Below, piece by piece: positions 8,462-18,386 of a stretch of DNA of 64,000 nucleotides; position 1 is the stretch's first letter; every line of letters begins with the position of its first letter. The notes under the pieces were generated by a model, which had not been told where the DNA came from, made no database searches, and was given only the letters and a program-made list of their open reading frames with translations. A program made the translations under genes and the position numbers. Source of the DNA: Candidatus Krumholzibacteriota bacterium (GTDB taxonomy: Bacteria > Krumholzibacteriota > Krumholzibacteriia > JAJRXK01); assembly GCA_024276305.1 (NCBI GenBank), contig JAJRXK010000023.1, positions 42,595 through 106,594 of the forward strand, read 5' to 3'.

Positions 8462-11400
8462 ATGTCCCAGGCGCTGCCTCGCAGCGGACTCCTCCTTCTG
8501 AGTCTGCTGTTTCTCATCGCGGGCAGCCCCGCGGGGGCGGACGCGACCGACCGCGATGCCTCGCGCTTGCGCCAACTCCTCGAATCCAGTCACTACGACC
8601 AAGCGGCCGCTCTCGCTCGCATCTCGATCGAGGCGGCTCCGCTTCTATACGGTGAGGACTCGATTGAAGAGGCCCGGCTTCTCGACGCGTTGGTACAGGC
8701 GCTCTACCGGGGTGGCCACGCTTTGGATCCCGAGGGTGTCGAGGCAGCGAATCGGGCCCTCGAGATCAAGAATCGGAGAACGGGCCCCGATTCTCGGGAG
8801 GTTGCAACCAGCCTCATGCAGCTGGGGAATCTCTACCTTGTGCGTCGCGACCTCGGGTCGGCTCTCACCAGCTATGACCGAGCGGTAGAAATCCTCGAGT
8901 CCCTTCGTGCGCGTGGTGATGAGGAGGTGGAACGGGATCTGGCCGTCATTCTTTCGAATGTCGGGATCGTGTATCGCCGCCGGGGAGACTATGAACAGAG
9001 TTCGAGGGTGGCCCAACGCGCGCTGGCCATTCGGACGAGATCCCTGGGGGCGGATCATCCTGATCTGGCGACTTCCTACAACAACATCGCCAACATCTTC
9101 ACGGACTTGGGGAAGTACGAAGAGGCTCGTGCAAGCCACGAAGAGGCTCTGCGCATTCGCGAGGTGGCCTATGGACCGCGACACGAAGTCGTGGCCGAGA
9201 GTCTGAACAACCTGGCCACGGTGTTGGGCTACATGGGCGAATACGACGAGGCCCTCGCCGCGCAGGAGCGGGCCCTGTCGATCTTCACCGAGACCCTCGG
9301 CCCCGACAATGATCGCACTTGGACCGTGCGCTTCAATCTGGCCGTACTCGAGAGCGAAATGGGCGACATGGCTGGTGCGCAGAAGGACTACGAAGAGAGC
9401 CTGGGAAGGATCCGCGAACGTTTTGGAGAACGCAGCATCGAAGCGGTGGAGATCCAGGACGCTTTGGCCGAGGCCCTGCGCGCGCAGGGGGAACTTTCAG
9501 AGGCTCGTGACCTCTACGAGCTTTCCCTGTCGATCTATGAATCCCACTACGGAAACGATACCGACACCGTTGACTACACTCTGCAGGGATTGGGAAAGGT
9601 ACTGACGGAATCGGGAGACTACGATCGCGGTCGGGAGGTACTCGAGAGATCCTTGGCCATTCGAGAGGGCTACGGAGATCTCGAATCCCCCGAACTCTGC
9701 GACGCGCTCCACGCTCTCGCGGAACTCGATCTGGCCGAGGGGCGCTATGATCAGGCCATGCGGCTGGCGCAGCGTTCGGCGCGGATCATCGAGAGTCGCC
9801 TGGGATCGCGGCATCCGTTGATGGCGGAAGCGCAGTCGATCATGTCGCGGGCAGAGTGCGGTCGAGGGGAGTTCGACCGCGGGTTCGTTCGAGCGCTGCA
9901 GGCGGAAGCCACGAGCCGTGAACACCTCCGTGAAACCATGGGGGTGTTGAGCGAGTCTCTGGCCCTCGACTACGCGGCCCACCGGCTCAGCAGTCTGGAC
10001 CTCGCTCTTTCCCTACTGGGAGATGGAGGAAACGGAGAAGCGGCGGCGGCCTGGGATGCCGTGATTCGATCCCGCGCGCTGATCCTTGACGAGATGGCGG
10101 CCCGGAATCGCGTGCGTAGTGGGGACCGTGACTCTGAGACTGTCGCTCTGCGAGACCGCTCGAGGACCGCCCGCGAGCAGTTGGCGAACTTGAGCCTGCG
10201 GGGCCCGGGATGGGAAGATCCCGCCACCTACCGCAAGCTCCTCGATCGCGCACGAGGCGAGGCGGAAGCCGCCGACCGCGCCATCGCCCTCGCAATTGGC
10301 GATCGACGCGGCCTTCGCAAGGTTGCGGGCGTTGGGCTCGACGAGGTCCGAGCTGCGCTCGACTCGGGACATTCCCTGGTGGCTTTCGTTCGCCATGCTG
10401 CGATCGATCCGCTCGAAGCCAATTGGCACCATGCCCGTAATGCGGACGCGAAAGCCCAGGGCGCCTATCGGGCCTTCGTTCTTCGCGATGAAAATGCCGA
10501 TGTGGTGACGGTGGATCTCGGAGATGCGAACACCATCGACCACCTGATCCAACGGTGGCGCGAGGCCATGATTGCTCGACCAGCGACGCGTGCCCGGGGC
10601 TTCTCCCGGGTCGTACGGGAAGATGCAGAGGACTTTGACGATTACGAGGACTGCGCGCGGCGATTGCGTCGCAAAGTCTGGGACCCGCTTCGCCCGGCGC
10701 TGGGCCGCGGTGTGAGCACCGTGTTCGTGGTTCCTGACGGAGCGCTGCATCTGTTGAACTTCGGAGCGCTGGTGGAAGAAGACGGGTCCTTTCTCATCGA
10801 GGGAGAGAAACGCCTGTGGTTGTTGTCGACCGAGCGGGCTCTCAGCCGAAGTCGATCGGAGACGCCGGTGTCGGAAAGGCTGTTGATCGTGGGCGATCCC
10901 GACTATGCGGCGCAGACGAGTGCGGACTCGCCGCGGGAGAACCCGAGGCCAGCTCTGATGGACCGTAGCGACTGTCTCGATGCAGCAGAGCTCCACTTCA
11001 GTCGGCTGCCGGGAGCACGACGCGAATCTCGGGAAGTCGCGGAGCTGTGGCGATCGATTGGCCTTGGCACGGACAAGGTCGAACTCCTCCAAGGAGCGGA
11101 TGCCCGCGAGTCACGGGTCAAGGCCGCGGTTGCAAGCTCTGTTCGTCGTCCGAATGTGCTCCACTTTGCGACTCACGGCTTCTTCGTTGGGGAGGAGTGC
11201 GACCGCAGCGAAATGCGTCGCACCAATCCGTTGGTGCTCTCCGGTCTGGCCTTTGCCGGCGCCGATCATTGGAGGACCGCCTCCAGCGGTGAGGACGATG
11301 GCTTGCTCACCGCAGAGGAGGTCGCCGGACTGAACTTGGCCGGAGTCGACCTTGTCGTCCTCTCCGCATGCGACACTGGCTTGGGAGAAGTTCGGGCTCG

Positions 11401-11662
11401 AGGCGAGGGGGTTTTCGGGCTTCGTCGGGCGCTGCAAGTGGCAGGCGCGAGGAGCGTGGTCATGAGCCTCTGGCCGGTGGGGGATGAAGTGGGCTATCGG
11501 TTCATGAGCGCTTTCTATCGAGCGCGTTTCGGGGATGGACGCTCTCTGGAAGAGGCCCTACGTTCGACGTCGTTGGGACTCCTGCAATCGGCGCGCACAC
11601 GGGGAGTTCCGCCTCATCCGAGAGACTGGGCTGCTTTTGTCGCGGTGGGAGAGTGGCAGTGA
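8462..11662 (+). CDS. Exported TPR-CHAT protein (caspase-like peptidase), module 1
   Basis: A 1066-aa protein with a Sec signal peptide (about 1-27, ending AGADA). Residues about 40-480 are tetratricopeptide repeats of the 42-residue Kinesin-light-chain type ('DLATSYNNIANIFTDLGKYEEA', here abbreviated, is one unit). The C-terminal 300 residues are a CHAT domain, a caspase-fold Cys peptidase, with the His motif HFATHGFF (catalytic H905) and the Cys motif LSACDTGLG (C970), so the dyad is intact. AAGGA lies seven bases before the ATG. It is followed within 40 bases by a sigma factor and then a membrane anti-sigma-like protein. Export places the protease on the same side as that protein's C-terminal domain. 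The substrate is unknown. Confidence 0.9.
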   Translation: MSQALPRSGLLLLSLLFLIAGSPAGADATDRDASRLRQLLESSHYDQAAALARISIEAAPLLYGEDSIEEARLLDALVQALYRGGHALDPEGVEAANRALEIKNRRTGPDSREVATSLMQLGNLYLVRRDLGSALTSYDRAVEILESLRARGDEEVERDLAVILSNVGIVYRRRGDYEQSSRVAQRALAIRTRSLGADHPDLATSYNNIANIFTDLGKYEEARASHEEALRIREVAYGPRHEVVAESLNNLATVLGYMGEYDEALAAQERALSIFTETLGPDNDRTWTVRFNLAVLESEMGDMAGAQKDYEESLGRIRERFGERSIEAVEIQDALAEALRAQGELSEARDLYELSLSIYESHYGNDTDTVDYTLQGLGKVLTESGDYDRGREVLERSLAIREGYGDLESPELCDALHALAELDLAEGRYDQAMRLAQRSARIIESRLGSRHPLMAEAQSIMSRAECGRGEFDRGFVRALQAEATSREHLRETMGVLSESLALDYAAHRLSSLDLALSLLGDGGNGEAAAAWDAVIRSRALILDEMAARNRVRSGDRDSETVALRDRSRTAREQLANLSLRGPGWEDPATYRKLLDRARGEAEAADRAIALAIGDRRGLRKVAGVGLDEVRAALDSGHSLVAFVRHAAIDPLEANWHHARNADAKAQGAYRAFVLRDENADVVTVDLGDANTIDHLIQRWREAMIARPATRARGFSRVVREDAEDFDDYEDCARRLRRKVWDPLRPALGRGVSTVFVVPDGALHLLNFGALVEEDGSFLIEGEKRLWLLSTERALSRSRSETPVSERLLIVGDPDYAAQTSADSPRENPRPALMDRSDCLDAAELHFSRLPGARRESREVAELWRSIGLGTDKVELLQGADARESRVKAAVASSVRRPNVLHFATHGFFVGEECDRSEMRRTNPLVLSGLAFAGADHWRTASSGEDDGLLTAEEVAGLNLAGVDLVVLSACDTGLGEVRARGEGVFGLRRALQVAGARSVVMSLWPVGDEVGYRFMSAFYRARFGDGRSLEEALRSTSLGLLQSARTRGVPPHPRDWAAFVAVGEWQ

Positions 11663-11702
11663 CTCGTGATTCGGCCGGGTCTCGTCGCGGGAGCGGAAGA
11701 AC

Positions 11703-12341
11703 ATGGCCGACTTTTCCTCGACGATGAGCATGAACGCCGAGGAGGAACGCGCGTTGGTCGAGGGCCTGAGCGTGCGCGACCCCTCCGCCGTCGAAGAATT
11801 CGTCGAGAGAACTCATCGCAACGTCTTTGCCATGGCCGCTCGCTTGGTGGCGGAGCCGAGTGATCGTGAGGATTGGACCCACGACGTTCTCCTCCAGATT
11901 CTCGACGAACTCGCGGGAGGATATTTTGTCTACCGCTGGCCGGGGTGTTTCTGGTCCTGGTTCGGGATGCGGGTTCGTTTTCTCCTTCTGAATCGCCTTC
12001 GGCGCCACCGCCAGGAACAGAAGCGCCTCGGCCCGGAGATCTTCGGTGAGGACGCCCTTGCCGCGGTGGGTATCCCTGCGGCTGAGCGACCCGATCGTTT
12101 GGTCGAAGGAGTGCAAGCCCGCGCCACCATCGAAGACTGTATCGCCAAACTCACCAACGAAGAGCACCGTCGGGCCCTCACCCTCTTGCTCTTCGAGGAG
12201 CTCACGTATCAGGAGGTCGCCGACGCATTGGCCGCCCCGATCAATACCGTTCGTTCGTGGATTCGACGAGCTCGGACGGCGGTGCGTCGGTGTGTTTCCT
12301 CCGTCTATGACCTGGCGCCGGCGGAGGAGGATCGGTCATGA
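11703..12341 (+). CDS. ECF-type RNA polymerase sigma factor, module 1
   Basis: A 212-aa sigma-70-family factor. Region 2 (about 25-100) contains 'HRNVFAMAARLVAEPSDREDWTHDV' in part, with the usual Asp-rich helix and a core-binding helix. Region 4 (about 140-200) ends in a helix-turn-helix 'LTYQEVADALAAPINTVRSW'. The ATG lies 41 bases after the CHAT stop and 67 bases before the next gene, suggesting one transcript. It probably redirects RNA polymerase to a small regulon when released by the protein encoded next. Confidence 0.88.
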   Translation: MADFSSTMSMNAEEERALVEGLSVRDPSAVEEFVERTHRNVFAMAARLVAEPSDREDWTHDVLLQILDELAGGYFVYRWPGCFWSWFGMRVRFLLLNRLRRHRQEQKRLGPEIFGEDALAAVGIPAAERPDRLVEGVQARATIEDCIAKLTNEEHRRALTLLLFEELTYQEVADALAAPINTVRSWIRRARTAVRRCVSSVYDLAPAEEDRS

Positions 12342-12408
12342 GAGTTCTTTGGACGAAGAGATGCAACTCCCGCTCCCGTGAGGTGGTGTTCGCAGTGGGG
12401 TTGGCACC

Positions 12409-13308
12409 ATGACCGAGCGGAGACGCCAGATGCGGAAGTTGATCTTGGCCTACGAGGAGTTGTCCCTCGAGGAGCGGGCGGAGGCGGATACCTATCTCCA
12501 AGGCGAGCCGGAACTCGAACGGGAATTGAACCGGTTGCGAAGGTTGGAGACGCTCGCGAGGGAGACCTTGAAGGATTCGCAGTCCAGTGCGGATCCCGAC
12601 TGGAACCCCGACGAGGGGGAGATGACTCCAGAGGCCACGGAGCAAGAGGCTGCGAGCCGTCAGCGGCTTCTCCGCCGTCTTCGCCGCTCCGCCGAGGGCG
12701 CAACGGATCGACCGGAATGCGTCCCCTTCCGAAAGCAGAGGTCTGTGGCGCGGATTGCCTGGCGCCGGTGGATTCCCCTCGCCGTCGCGGCCGCCGCGGT
12801 GGTCGTGGTCCTCGGTCCATGGAGATCTACCAGGAATCTCCCGGTTCCTGAGCTGACCGATTTGCGGGTGTTGGCCGTAGACGCTCGTGGATCGGCGCAG
12901 CGGAGTGCACCGAAGAGTTTCGCCGATGGGGAATCCTTCGCACTGACCTTCAGCGTGAGCGAAGATGCGACGGTCGTCGTCTACCATGTGGATCCCCGAG
13001 GTGAAGTTGGATTGGCCTATCCCGCCCGCAGCTCGGATGCGCCTCTGCGAGTGCGGGCCGGCGAGGTGGTGCAGATCCCTCCGCCCTCTGACCCGGAGGG
13101 TTGGGTCTTCAGCGGTCTCGGGGGGACGGAGACTTTCGTCGTTGCGGTCAGTGCGAAGGAGACCTTCGACCTCACGGCCTTGGATGCGCGGATCCGACGT
13201 GGTCTGGAGGCCGCTCAGGGACGCTCGATCCGGATCGAGAATCTCGAGGACTTGCTGCGAATCGAGATTGGGCCCACGATGCGGGTGGATGCGACGCATC
13301 GCGAGTGA
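12409..13308 (+). CDS. Membrane anti-sigma-like protein with DUF4384-type periplasmic domain, module 1
   Basis: A 299-aa single-pass protein. The N-terminal 100 residues are charged and helical ('RKLILAYEELSLEERAEAD'), fitting a cytoplasmic sigma-binding domain, though the zinc HxxxCxxC motif is absent. One transmembrane helix lies at about 121-140. The C-terminal domain (about 150-280: 'FALTFSVSEDATVVVYHVD', 'VGLAYPARSSDAPL') looks like DUF4384, a beta-rich domain often found with CHAT proteases and kinases. Position directly after a sigma gene supports an anti-sigma role; that role is inferred. The periplasmic domain is a plausible target or sensor for the exported CHAT protease upstream. 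Confidence 0.7.
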   Translation: MTERRRQMRKLILAYEELSLEERAEADTYLQGEPELERELNRLRRLETLARETLKDSQSSADPDWNPDEGEMTPEATEQEAASRQRLLRRLRRSAEGATDRPECVPFRKQRSVARIAWRRWIPLAVAAAAVVVVLGPWRSTRNLPVPELTDLRVLAVDARGSAQRSAPKSFADGESFALTFSVSEDATVVVYHVDPRGEVGLAYPARSSDAPLRVRAGEVVQIPPPSDPEGWVFSGLGGTETFVVAVSAKETFDLTALDARIRRGLEAAQGRSIRIENLEDLLRIEIGPTMRVDATHRE

Positions 13309-13342
13309 ACTTCGTACTCGAGATCCTCAGGAGGGATCCCCC

Positions 13343-13936
13343 ATGAACACATCGCGCTGGATTACGATTGCCGCCCTCGGTCTGTTGTTGAGTACCGCCA
13401 ACTCCGCGTCCGCCTTCGATGGCCTGCGCAAGGGCTTCGTTCTAGGGGGCGGAGCTGGGCTTGGCGGAGTCAGCTACACTCAGGACATCAGTGGTGGTTC
13501 TCTGACGGCTTCGAGCGATCGGGAGGGATCGGGAGCAGTGGTGACGACCTTCAAGATTGGCTTGGGGTTGAATGAGCGAACTCTTCTCATCTATCAACAG
13601 AATCAGAACTGGGTCGACTTCACCAATGCCTTCGGAAACAGCGTCACTGTTGCGAGTGGGTCGGGGGTCATTGCCGTGAACCACTACCTCTCCGAGGAAG
13701 GCGGGCTCTATCTCGTCGGGGGATTGGGGGTTGCAACCTGGGATGCACCCTTCAAGGACAACGTGACCGCGTTGGTCGGCGGATCGATCCTGGTGGGACT
13801 CGGAATCCACTTCGCCACCCACTGGTCGGTCGAATTCGATCTTTCCTTTGGTAACCCCAGCGACACCCAAGGCGGGGTGAAGCTCGAGACCAAAGCCACG
13901 AATTTCAGTGCGACGGTGGTGGGGTTGGCGTTCTAG
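13343..13936 (+). CDS. Small outer-membrane beta-barrel protein
   Basis: A 197-aa exported protein. Signal peptide about 1-24 (ends SASA), then alternating amphipathic strands rich in Gly and aromatic residues ('GFVLGGGAGLGGVSYTQ', 'GLYLVGGLGVATWD', 'HWSVEFDLSFG') and a terminal Phe (VVGLAF), the classical barrel-assembly signal. Its size suits an 8-strand barrel of the OmpA/OmpX type. ATG 13343 has AGGAGG eight bases upstream; the reading frame extends further 5' but without signal-peptide logic. It lies 34 bases after the anti-sigma-like gene, so it may belong to module 1 or its regulon. Confidence 0.75.
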   Translation: MNTSRWITIAALGLLLSTANSASAFDGLRKGFVLGGGAGLGGVSYTQDISGGSLTASSDREGSGAVVTTFKIGLGLNERTLLIYQQNQNWVDFTNAFGNSVTVASGSGVIAVNHYLSEEGGLYLVGGLGVATWDAPFKDNVTALVGGSILVGLGIHFATHWSVEFDLSFGNPSDTQGGVKLETKATNFSATVVGLAF

Positions 13937-14279
13937 ATCCCCGACTGTACGGAATCCGGGATCCCGAACACCGCCCTTCCTCCCCGGCGACAGGGACCGG
14001 CCTTCGTGGGGGCAACCCTGGAGGGGCAACCAGCAGCTCCTTCACTCTCTGGCCGTGGAAAGCTCGTCCGGAATGGCTCCGGCCGGATTCCGATCCATTT
14101 CGTGGCCGGACCGACACCCGGGTCATCGGAACGATGGAGGACCCGGCGAGGGTCTGAGCCAACCGCCCCGTCTTCGACTTTCCCCGTTAGAAATCCAACT
14201 GCCGGTCGATTCAAGAGAAAGCCCTTGTCCTGATTCTGATCAGACAGTCTTGCCCTCCTCGATTTCGAAGGGTGCCGCC
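13937..14279. other. Intergenic stretch without recognised gene
   Basis: Open frames cross this stretch but have no protein-like composition or ribosome site. It contains a short palindrome, TCTGATCAGA, at 14235-14244. I see no convincing promoter or terminator. Confidence 0.5.
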
Positions 14280-17200
14280 GTGAACGACTCTCTCACTCGT
14301 ATCCCTATCTATTGCTGTTCTGCCCTGTCTCTGCGATTCGAGACATTGCTGGTGGTCCTCGTCCTGGGGATCTTCGGTGCGAATGCGCACGCTGCAGTCT
14401 TTCCTCCCAAGGAGCTGAGCCCGGGCGACCCCCGTGTCGGCCTTCAACCGGAGGAGACCACGACCCAGAGATTGGAGAAGAAAGCATCGGTGATTTGGCA
14501 GGTCTCGACCTTCAATGCGGCCAACTTTCCGAGTCCGGGGCCCTTCAATCGAGCAGCGTGGGCCGGTCGGTCGGTGGCGCAGGAGCCGGGGTGGGTTGCC
14601 TCGCCAGGTTACGGAAATGGCTGGGACACGGTTCTCGAATGCCATTTTCTGGTCGTCGACCCTTCTGCTGGTCAGTCCGTGGGCCTGGAATTCGACTTCA
14701 ATTACGATACCGAGCCGGGCTACGACTTCTTCAGTGTGGAATACGAAACCAATACAGGTTGGCAAGAGGTTCTGTCGCTTTCCGGATCGAACAAGGACGC
14801 CGCTGGAGTATTCCAGGCTCCGGGTGTCCACTACCCGACCGACGTAGCGCCGAGTGCGATGGTCTATGCCGGTAACGACTACGGGGGACCCACCAACTCC
14901 GAAGTCGGGATTCGTTTCCGCTTTCGGAGTGACGGCGGCTGGTCGGATCAGGACGGAAACTGGAATACCGACGGCGCGGTGCAGATCGACAACATTCGGG
15001 TCACGACCACCGACGGAACCTGGTTCGAGGACTTCGAGCAGGGAAGCTTCGACTCGACCTGCTGGAGTGGGACTGATCTCGCGATTCCCCCTCCGCCGAC
15101 GTCTCTCGGCTGCAAGCCCCCTCTTCCCCCTCACGATCGCATCGTGGGGTTCGGGACCCGGGGCTACTGGTTCGTAGCTCCCACCACCTTCGACATCGCG
15201 GCTGTGAAGGCCGCTGGGGATTTGGGACCGGATCGTCAGAGCGTGCAGATCATTCGGATTCAAGCCTCGGACTCGGACTTCTTGTGGCCCCTCTCGTCCA
15301 CAAACTTCACGACCCTGTACTATCTCCAACAGGCGGGCAACTGGGCCGAGCACGTGTTGACGACCCCCCTGAGAATCAATGCCGGTGATCGCATCGGGAT
15401 TCTGGGCGGGACCACCAACGACGGAATCACCACTCGATCCTCCTACAGTCCGAGCCTTCCTGGGCCCTTCACCTCGGAGATTGCCGGATTCCCGGTCAAT
15501 TTCTTTCGTCTGGCGACCGATCAGTCGGTGAGCGCAGGTCCGATCTCCTCGATCTTCTACTCTCCCTATTCGGAGATAGGGCGATTCGACATCATCATAT
15601 TGGATTGCAAACCCACCTTCGATTGCGCCTGCACGCCGAATTGGGCCCGTCGAAATGGTACCGACCCCACCGCTCGGATCGGGGCGGCGATGGTCTACGA
15701 TTCGACCCGCGATCGCACCGTGCTCTTCGGCGGTCGCGATCGGAACGGGAACTACCTCAACGACACCTGGGAGTACGACGGCACGACGTGGACTCGAGTC
15801 GCAACCACCACTCAACCCTCTCCCCGCTACCTCGCGGGAGTGGCCTTCGACAGCGGAAGGGGAGTCACGGTTCTCTACGGCGGTTGGGACTCGAATTACC
15901 TGGGAGATACCTGGGAATGGGATGGCAGCAATTGGTCCCAGATCCTGGCCTCGACCACGGATGTCCACCACAGCATGGGGATGGCTTACGATCCCCTGCG
16001 TCAAGTGGTCGTGCGCTACGGCGGATCTGCTCCCGGTGGGCGGGATATCGGCACTTGGGAGTACGACGGCAGCGCTTGGACTGTCGTGACGATCTCGAGT
16101 CCGCCGGGATTCCGCTCGGGGCATGAGATGGTCTTTGCCCCGTCGTTGGGGAAGATTCTTCTCTACGGGGGACAGGCTCCAGGAGGAACGTACAAGTCGG
16201 ACACCTGGACCTATGACGGTGGCTGGGTCCAGTTGACGGCGAGTGGCCCCGGTGGTCTGCAACGCCATACCATGGCCGCCGATGCCGGTTGCGGTGCAGT
16301 CTATCTCTACGGAGGAATGCCCAACAACACCAGTGTCTCCGATCAACTCTGGAAATTCGAGTCCGGAGCCTGGTCGCAGATCGGGGCAGGAATGACTTCC
16401 ATCTTCGGTTCGTCGCCGGGCCTGCGCAGATTCCACTCCATGGTGTACGAGGCCTCGAGCGGAGGACTCCTATTGGTGGGAGGCACCGGAATCGCCATCA
16501 ATCCTCCTCTCTCCTATGAGGGAACTTTCCGTTACGCCTGTGGGCAGGTCTTGAGCGGTGGATCGTGGGACACCGGATTGGGCCATGCCTTCTTTGGACG
16601 GGCCACCGGTGGTTCGTGGCCGGACAGCCTGGGCGGCACTCACATGATCGTGAGCAATATTGGGTCTTCTGGGGAGGACGGGGTCTACGTGAACTTTGGT
16701 GAGGCGAAAGGCTACACCATGGGCTTCAATCCGGTCCTGCCGCCCGCGAACTCGGCGAACCCCGCCGCGGCCTTCGACTTCGAACTCCTTTCGAACACGA
16801 GCAACGACATCGAGGACGAACAGTTCATCGCCTTGGTCGGAGAGCCAGCGGCCGGAGGCACCGGACTCGGCGCCGACTACGGGGCGCTCGGAGCGAGCGG
16901 TTTCGGAGTCGAGGCCTGGCACGGAGGGGTGCTCATCGACAGCCAGAACGGATTCGTCAACGGCCAGATCCCAGTGATTCTTCCCGACGCGATCGGATCG
17001 ATGCGCACGATCGTTCGAGCGGATGGTACGGTGGCTCATGAAGTCGTGGTGGCCGACCCGGCGCAGGCGACCAACATGAGCATCGGCGGAGTTCCTGTCG
17101 CCGCGAGCCGCTTGGTGTTCTCGGCGGAGAGCGCAACGGTTCCGGTTACGCATCTCACCAGTACGATGTGGAGAGGGAGAAACTACGGAACGGTCTCTGT

Positions 17201-18227
17201 GGACGTGGAGAGTATTGGTGCCTTCGGGACCATGATGGCAACGGGAGTGGGATCGCCGGTGGCTCTGCGCGGCGAGAACGCGGGCACTGTCCTGCGACTC
17301 ACCCTGTCGCCCCAGGACGGGGTGGCCGACGAGGGCTTCGAGAGCGTGTGGCAGCCTCTGGGCAGCTGTGACCGCGCCGTTTCGTTCAATTGGATGCCCC
17401 TCGAAGGAGGCGCGGCGCCGCCCATCGGTGCCACCCTGCATCTGGGGGCAAAGGGTGAGATCAGTGGAGCTTCTGAGTCGGACCTGGGAAGCCTCGAATT
17501 GGTGGTCACCAATCCTACCGTGGGGGCCATGGAGATGGAGTTCCGGCCGGACTACGCGGCGGTGGGAAGTGCAACCCACCGTGTGCAGCTCTTCGAAGCC
17601 GGAGCTCTGATCGCGGAGTTCCCCGGGGAGGTTCTACCCTTCAGCGTGACCGCGCCCGAAATGCCGAGCGGATGCGGCAAGGATTTGGTGCAGATCGATG
17701 GCTATGATACCGCTCGATTCCACATGGACTGGCCGACCACGCGATCCTTCACATTCTCCCTGCCCGGAGTCGCCGGCGGCGCCCCCATCACCCTCTCGGG
17801 AGACGAGATCGCGGTGGTTGCAGAGAATCCTGCGGGCGCCCTCACCCGTCTCGAGAGCTTCTCGATTCTGGCCGACGGCTTCACCGAGATCGTATTGACC
17901 TCCTCGCAGGGAATACCCACCGCGGCGGGTCCGGTCACTCCTCTTTCGAGCTTGGTGGTTCATCGGGCCTATCCCAATCCCTTCAATCCCCGGGTGGTGG
18001 TTCAATTCGAGACCGTGCAGGTTGGAGCGGTGACGGTGGAGATCTTCGACGTCGCCGGGCGCCGGGTGCGTCAGCTCCTCTCCGAGGAATCCCTGGATGC
18101 GGGTCGGCATCAGCTGGTGTGGGACGGAGTCGATGAGCGAGGGCGAAGCGTAGGCAGTGGGGTCTATCTCATTCGAGTGAGTGATCGCATGAAGACGGCC
18201 ACGGTCAAGGCCACGCTCATTCGTTGA
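14280..18227 (+). CDS. Large secreted Kelch-repeat protein with FlgD-like sorting domain
   Basis: A 1315-aa exported protein from GTG 14280 (GAAGG upstream). A signal/transmembrane segment lies at about 20-40. Residues about 80-260 resemble the beta-sandwich of immune-inhibitor-A-type proteins ('GYDFFSVEYETNTGWQEV', 'GAVQIDNIRVTT'). Residues about 455-760 are at least five Kelch repeats ('MVYDSTRDRTVLFGGRD', 'LNDTWEYDGTTWT'), forming a propeller. Later beta-rich domains are unassigned. The end is a FlgD-like domain with AYPNPFNPRVVVQF and tail KATLIR. Likely surface-displayed or secreted; ligand unknown. It is probably transcribed alone, with a hairpin downstream. Confidence 0.82.
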   Translation: MNDSLTRIPIYCCSALSLRFETLLVVLVLGIFGANAHAAVFPPKELSPGDPRVGLQPEETTTQRLEKKASVIWQVSTFNAANFPSPGPFNRAAWAGRSVAQEPGWVASPGYGNGWDTVLECHFLVVDPSAGQSVGLEFDFNYDTEPGYDFFSVEYETNTGWQEVLSLSGSNKDAAGVFQAPGVHYPTDVAPSAMVYAGNDYGGPTNSEVGIRFRFRSDGGWSDQDGNWNTDGAVQIDNIRVTTTDGTWFEDFEQGSFDSTCWSGTDLAIPPPPTSLGCKPPLPPHDRIVGFGTRGYWFVAPTTFDIAAVKAAGDLGPDRQSVQIIRIQASDSDFLWPLSSTNFTTLYYLQQAGNWAEHVLTTPLRINAGDRIGILGGTTNDGITTRSSYSPSLPGPFTSEIAGFPVNFFRLATDQSVSAGPISSIFYSPYSEIGRFDIIILDCKPTFDCACTPNWARRNGTDPTARIGAAMVYDSTRDRTVLFGGRDRNGNYLNDTWEYDGTTWTRVATTTQPSPRYLAGVAFDSGRGVTVLYGGWDSNYLGDTWEWDGSNWSQILASTTDVHHSMGMAYDPLRQVVVRYGGSAPGGRDIGTWEYDGSAWTVVTISSPPGFRSGHEMVFAPSLGKILLYGGQAPGGTYKSDTWTYDGGWVQLTASGPGGLQRHTMAADAGCGAVYLYGGMPNNTSVSDQLWKFESGAWSQIGAGMTSIFGSSPGLRRFHSMVYEASSGGLLLVGGTGIAINPPLSYEGTFRYACGQVLSGGSWDTGLGHAFFGRATGGSWPDSLGGTHMIVSNIGSSGEDGVYVNFGEAKGYTMGFNPVLPPANSANPAAAFDFELLSNTSNDIEDEQFIALVGEPAAGGTGLGADYGALGASGFGVEAWHGGVLIDSQNGFVNGQIPVILPDAIGSMRTIVRADGTVAHEVVVADPAQATNMSIGGVPVAASRLVFSAESATVPVTHLTSTMWRGRNYGTVSVDVESIGAFGTMMATGVGSPVALRGENAGTVLRLTLSPQDGVADEGFESVWQPLGSCDRAVSFNWMPLEGGAAPPIGATLHLGAKGEISGASESDLGSLELVVTNPTVGAMEMEFRPDYAAVGSATHRVQLFEAGALIAEFPGEVLPFSVTAPEMPSGCGKDLVQIDGYDTARFHMDWPTTRSFTFSLPGVAGGAPITLSGDEIAVVAENPAGALTRLESFSILADGFTEIVLTSSQGIPTAAGPVTPLSSLVVHRAYPNPFNPRVVVQFETVQVGAVTVEIFDVAGRRVRQLLSEESLDAGRHQLVWDGVDERGRSVGSGVYLIRVSDRMKTATVKATLIR

Positions 18228-18262
18228 GGCGACCTTCGAAGGCGAGTTCGATCCCATTCTTC

Positions 18263-18296
18263 CTCAACGCGGCGAGCAGCAGCACGCCGCGTTGAG
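18263..18296 (+). terminator. Hairpin after the Kelch-repeat gene
   Basis: CTCAACGCGGCG and its exact complement, 12-base arms with a 10-base loop, starting 35 bases after the stop. No T-tract follows, so it may be a terminator that does not rely on U residues, or a barrier or operator just upstream of the next promoter. Confidence 0.5.
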
Positions 18297-18303
18297 CTGG
18301 ATC

Positions 18304-18312
18304 TGGTATAAT
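18304..18312 (+). promoter_or_regulatory. Extended -10 promoter for the LVIVD-repeat gene
   Basis: TGGTATAAT, a perfect extended -10 (TG, one base, TATAAT). No good -35 lies upstream, which extended -10 promoters do not need. The gene starts 75 bases downstream. Confidence 0.5.
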
Positions 18313-18386
18313 GGTCTCCATCCTTGTCCATCCAGGGCCTCCGAAAGGCGAAGGCCACCTCTACACACCTCGGGAAGACACAACGG

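Noticed and set aside
12965..13342. 5' extension of the outer-membrane barrel gene
   Set aside because: Reads as a shadow of the anti-sigma-like gene; the barrel's signal peptide starts at ATG 13343 with AGGAGG.
14211..16436. 741-aa open frame on the minus strand opposite the Kelch-repeat gene
   Set aside because: Arg/Gly-rich shadow without motifs; Kelch repeats on the plus strand are unambiguous.
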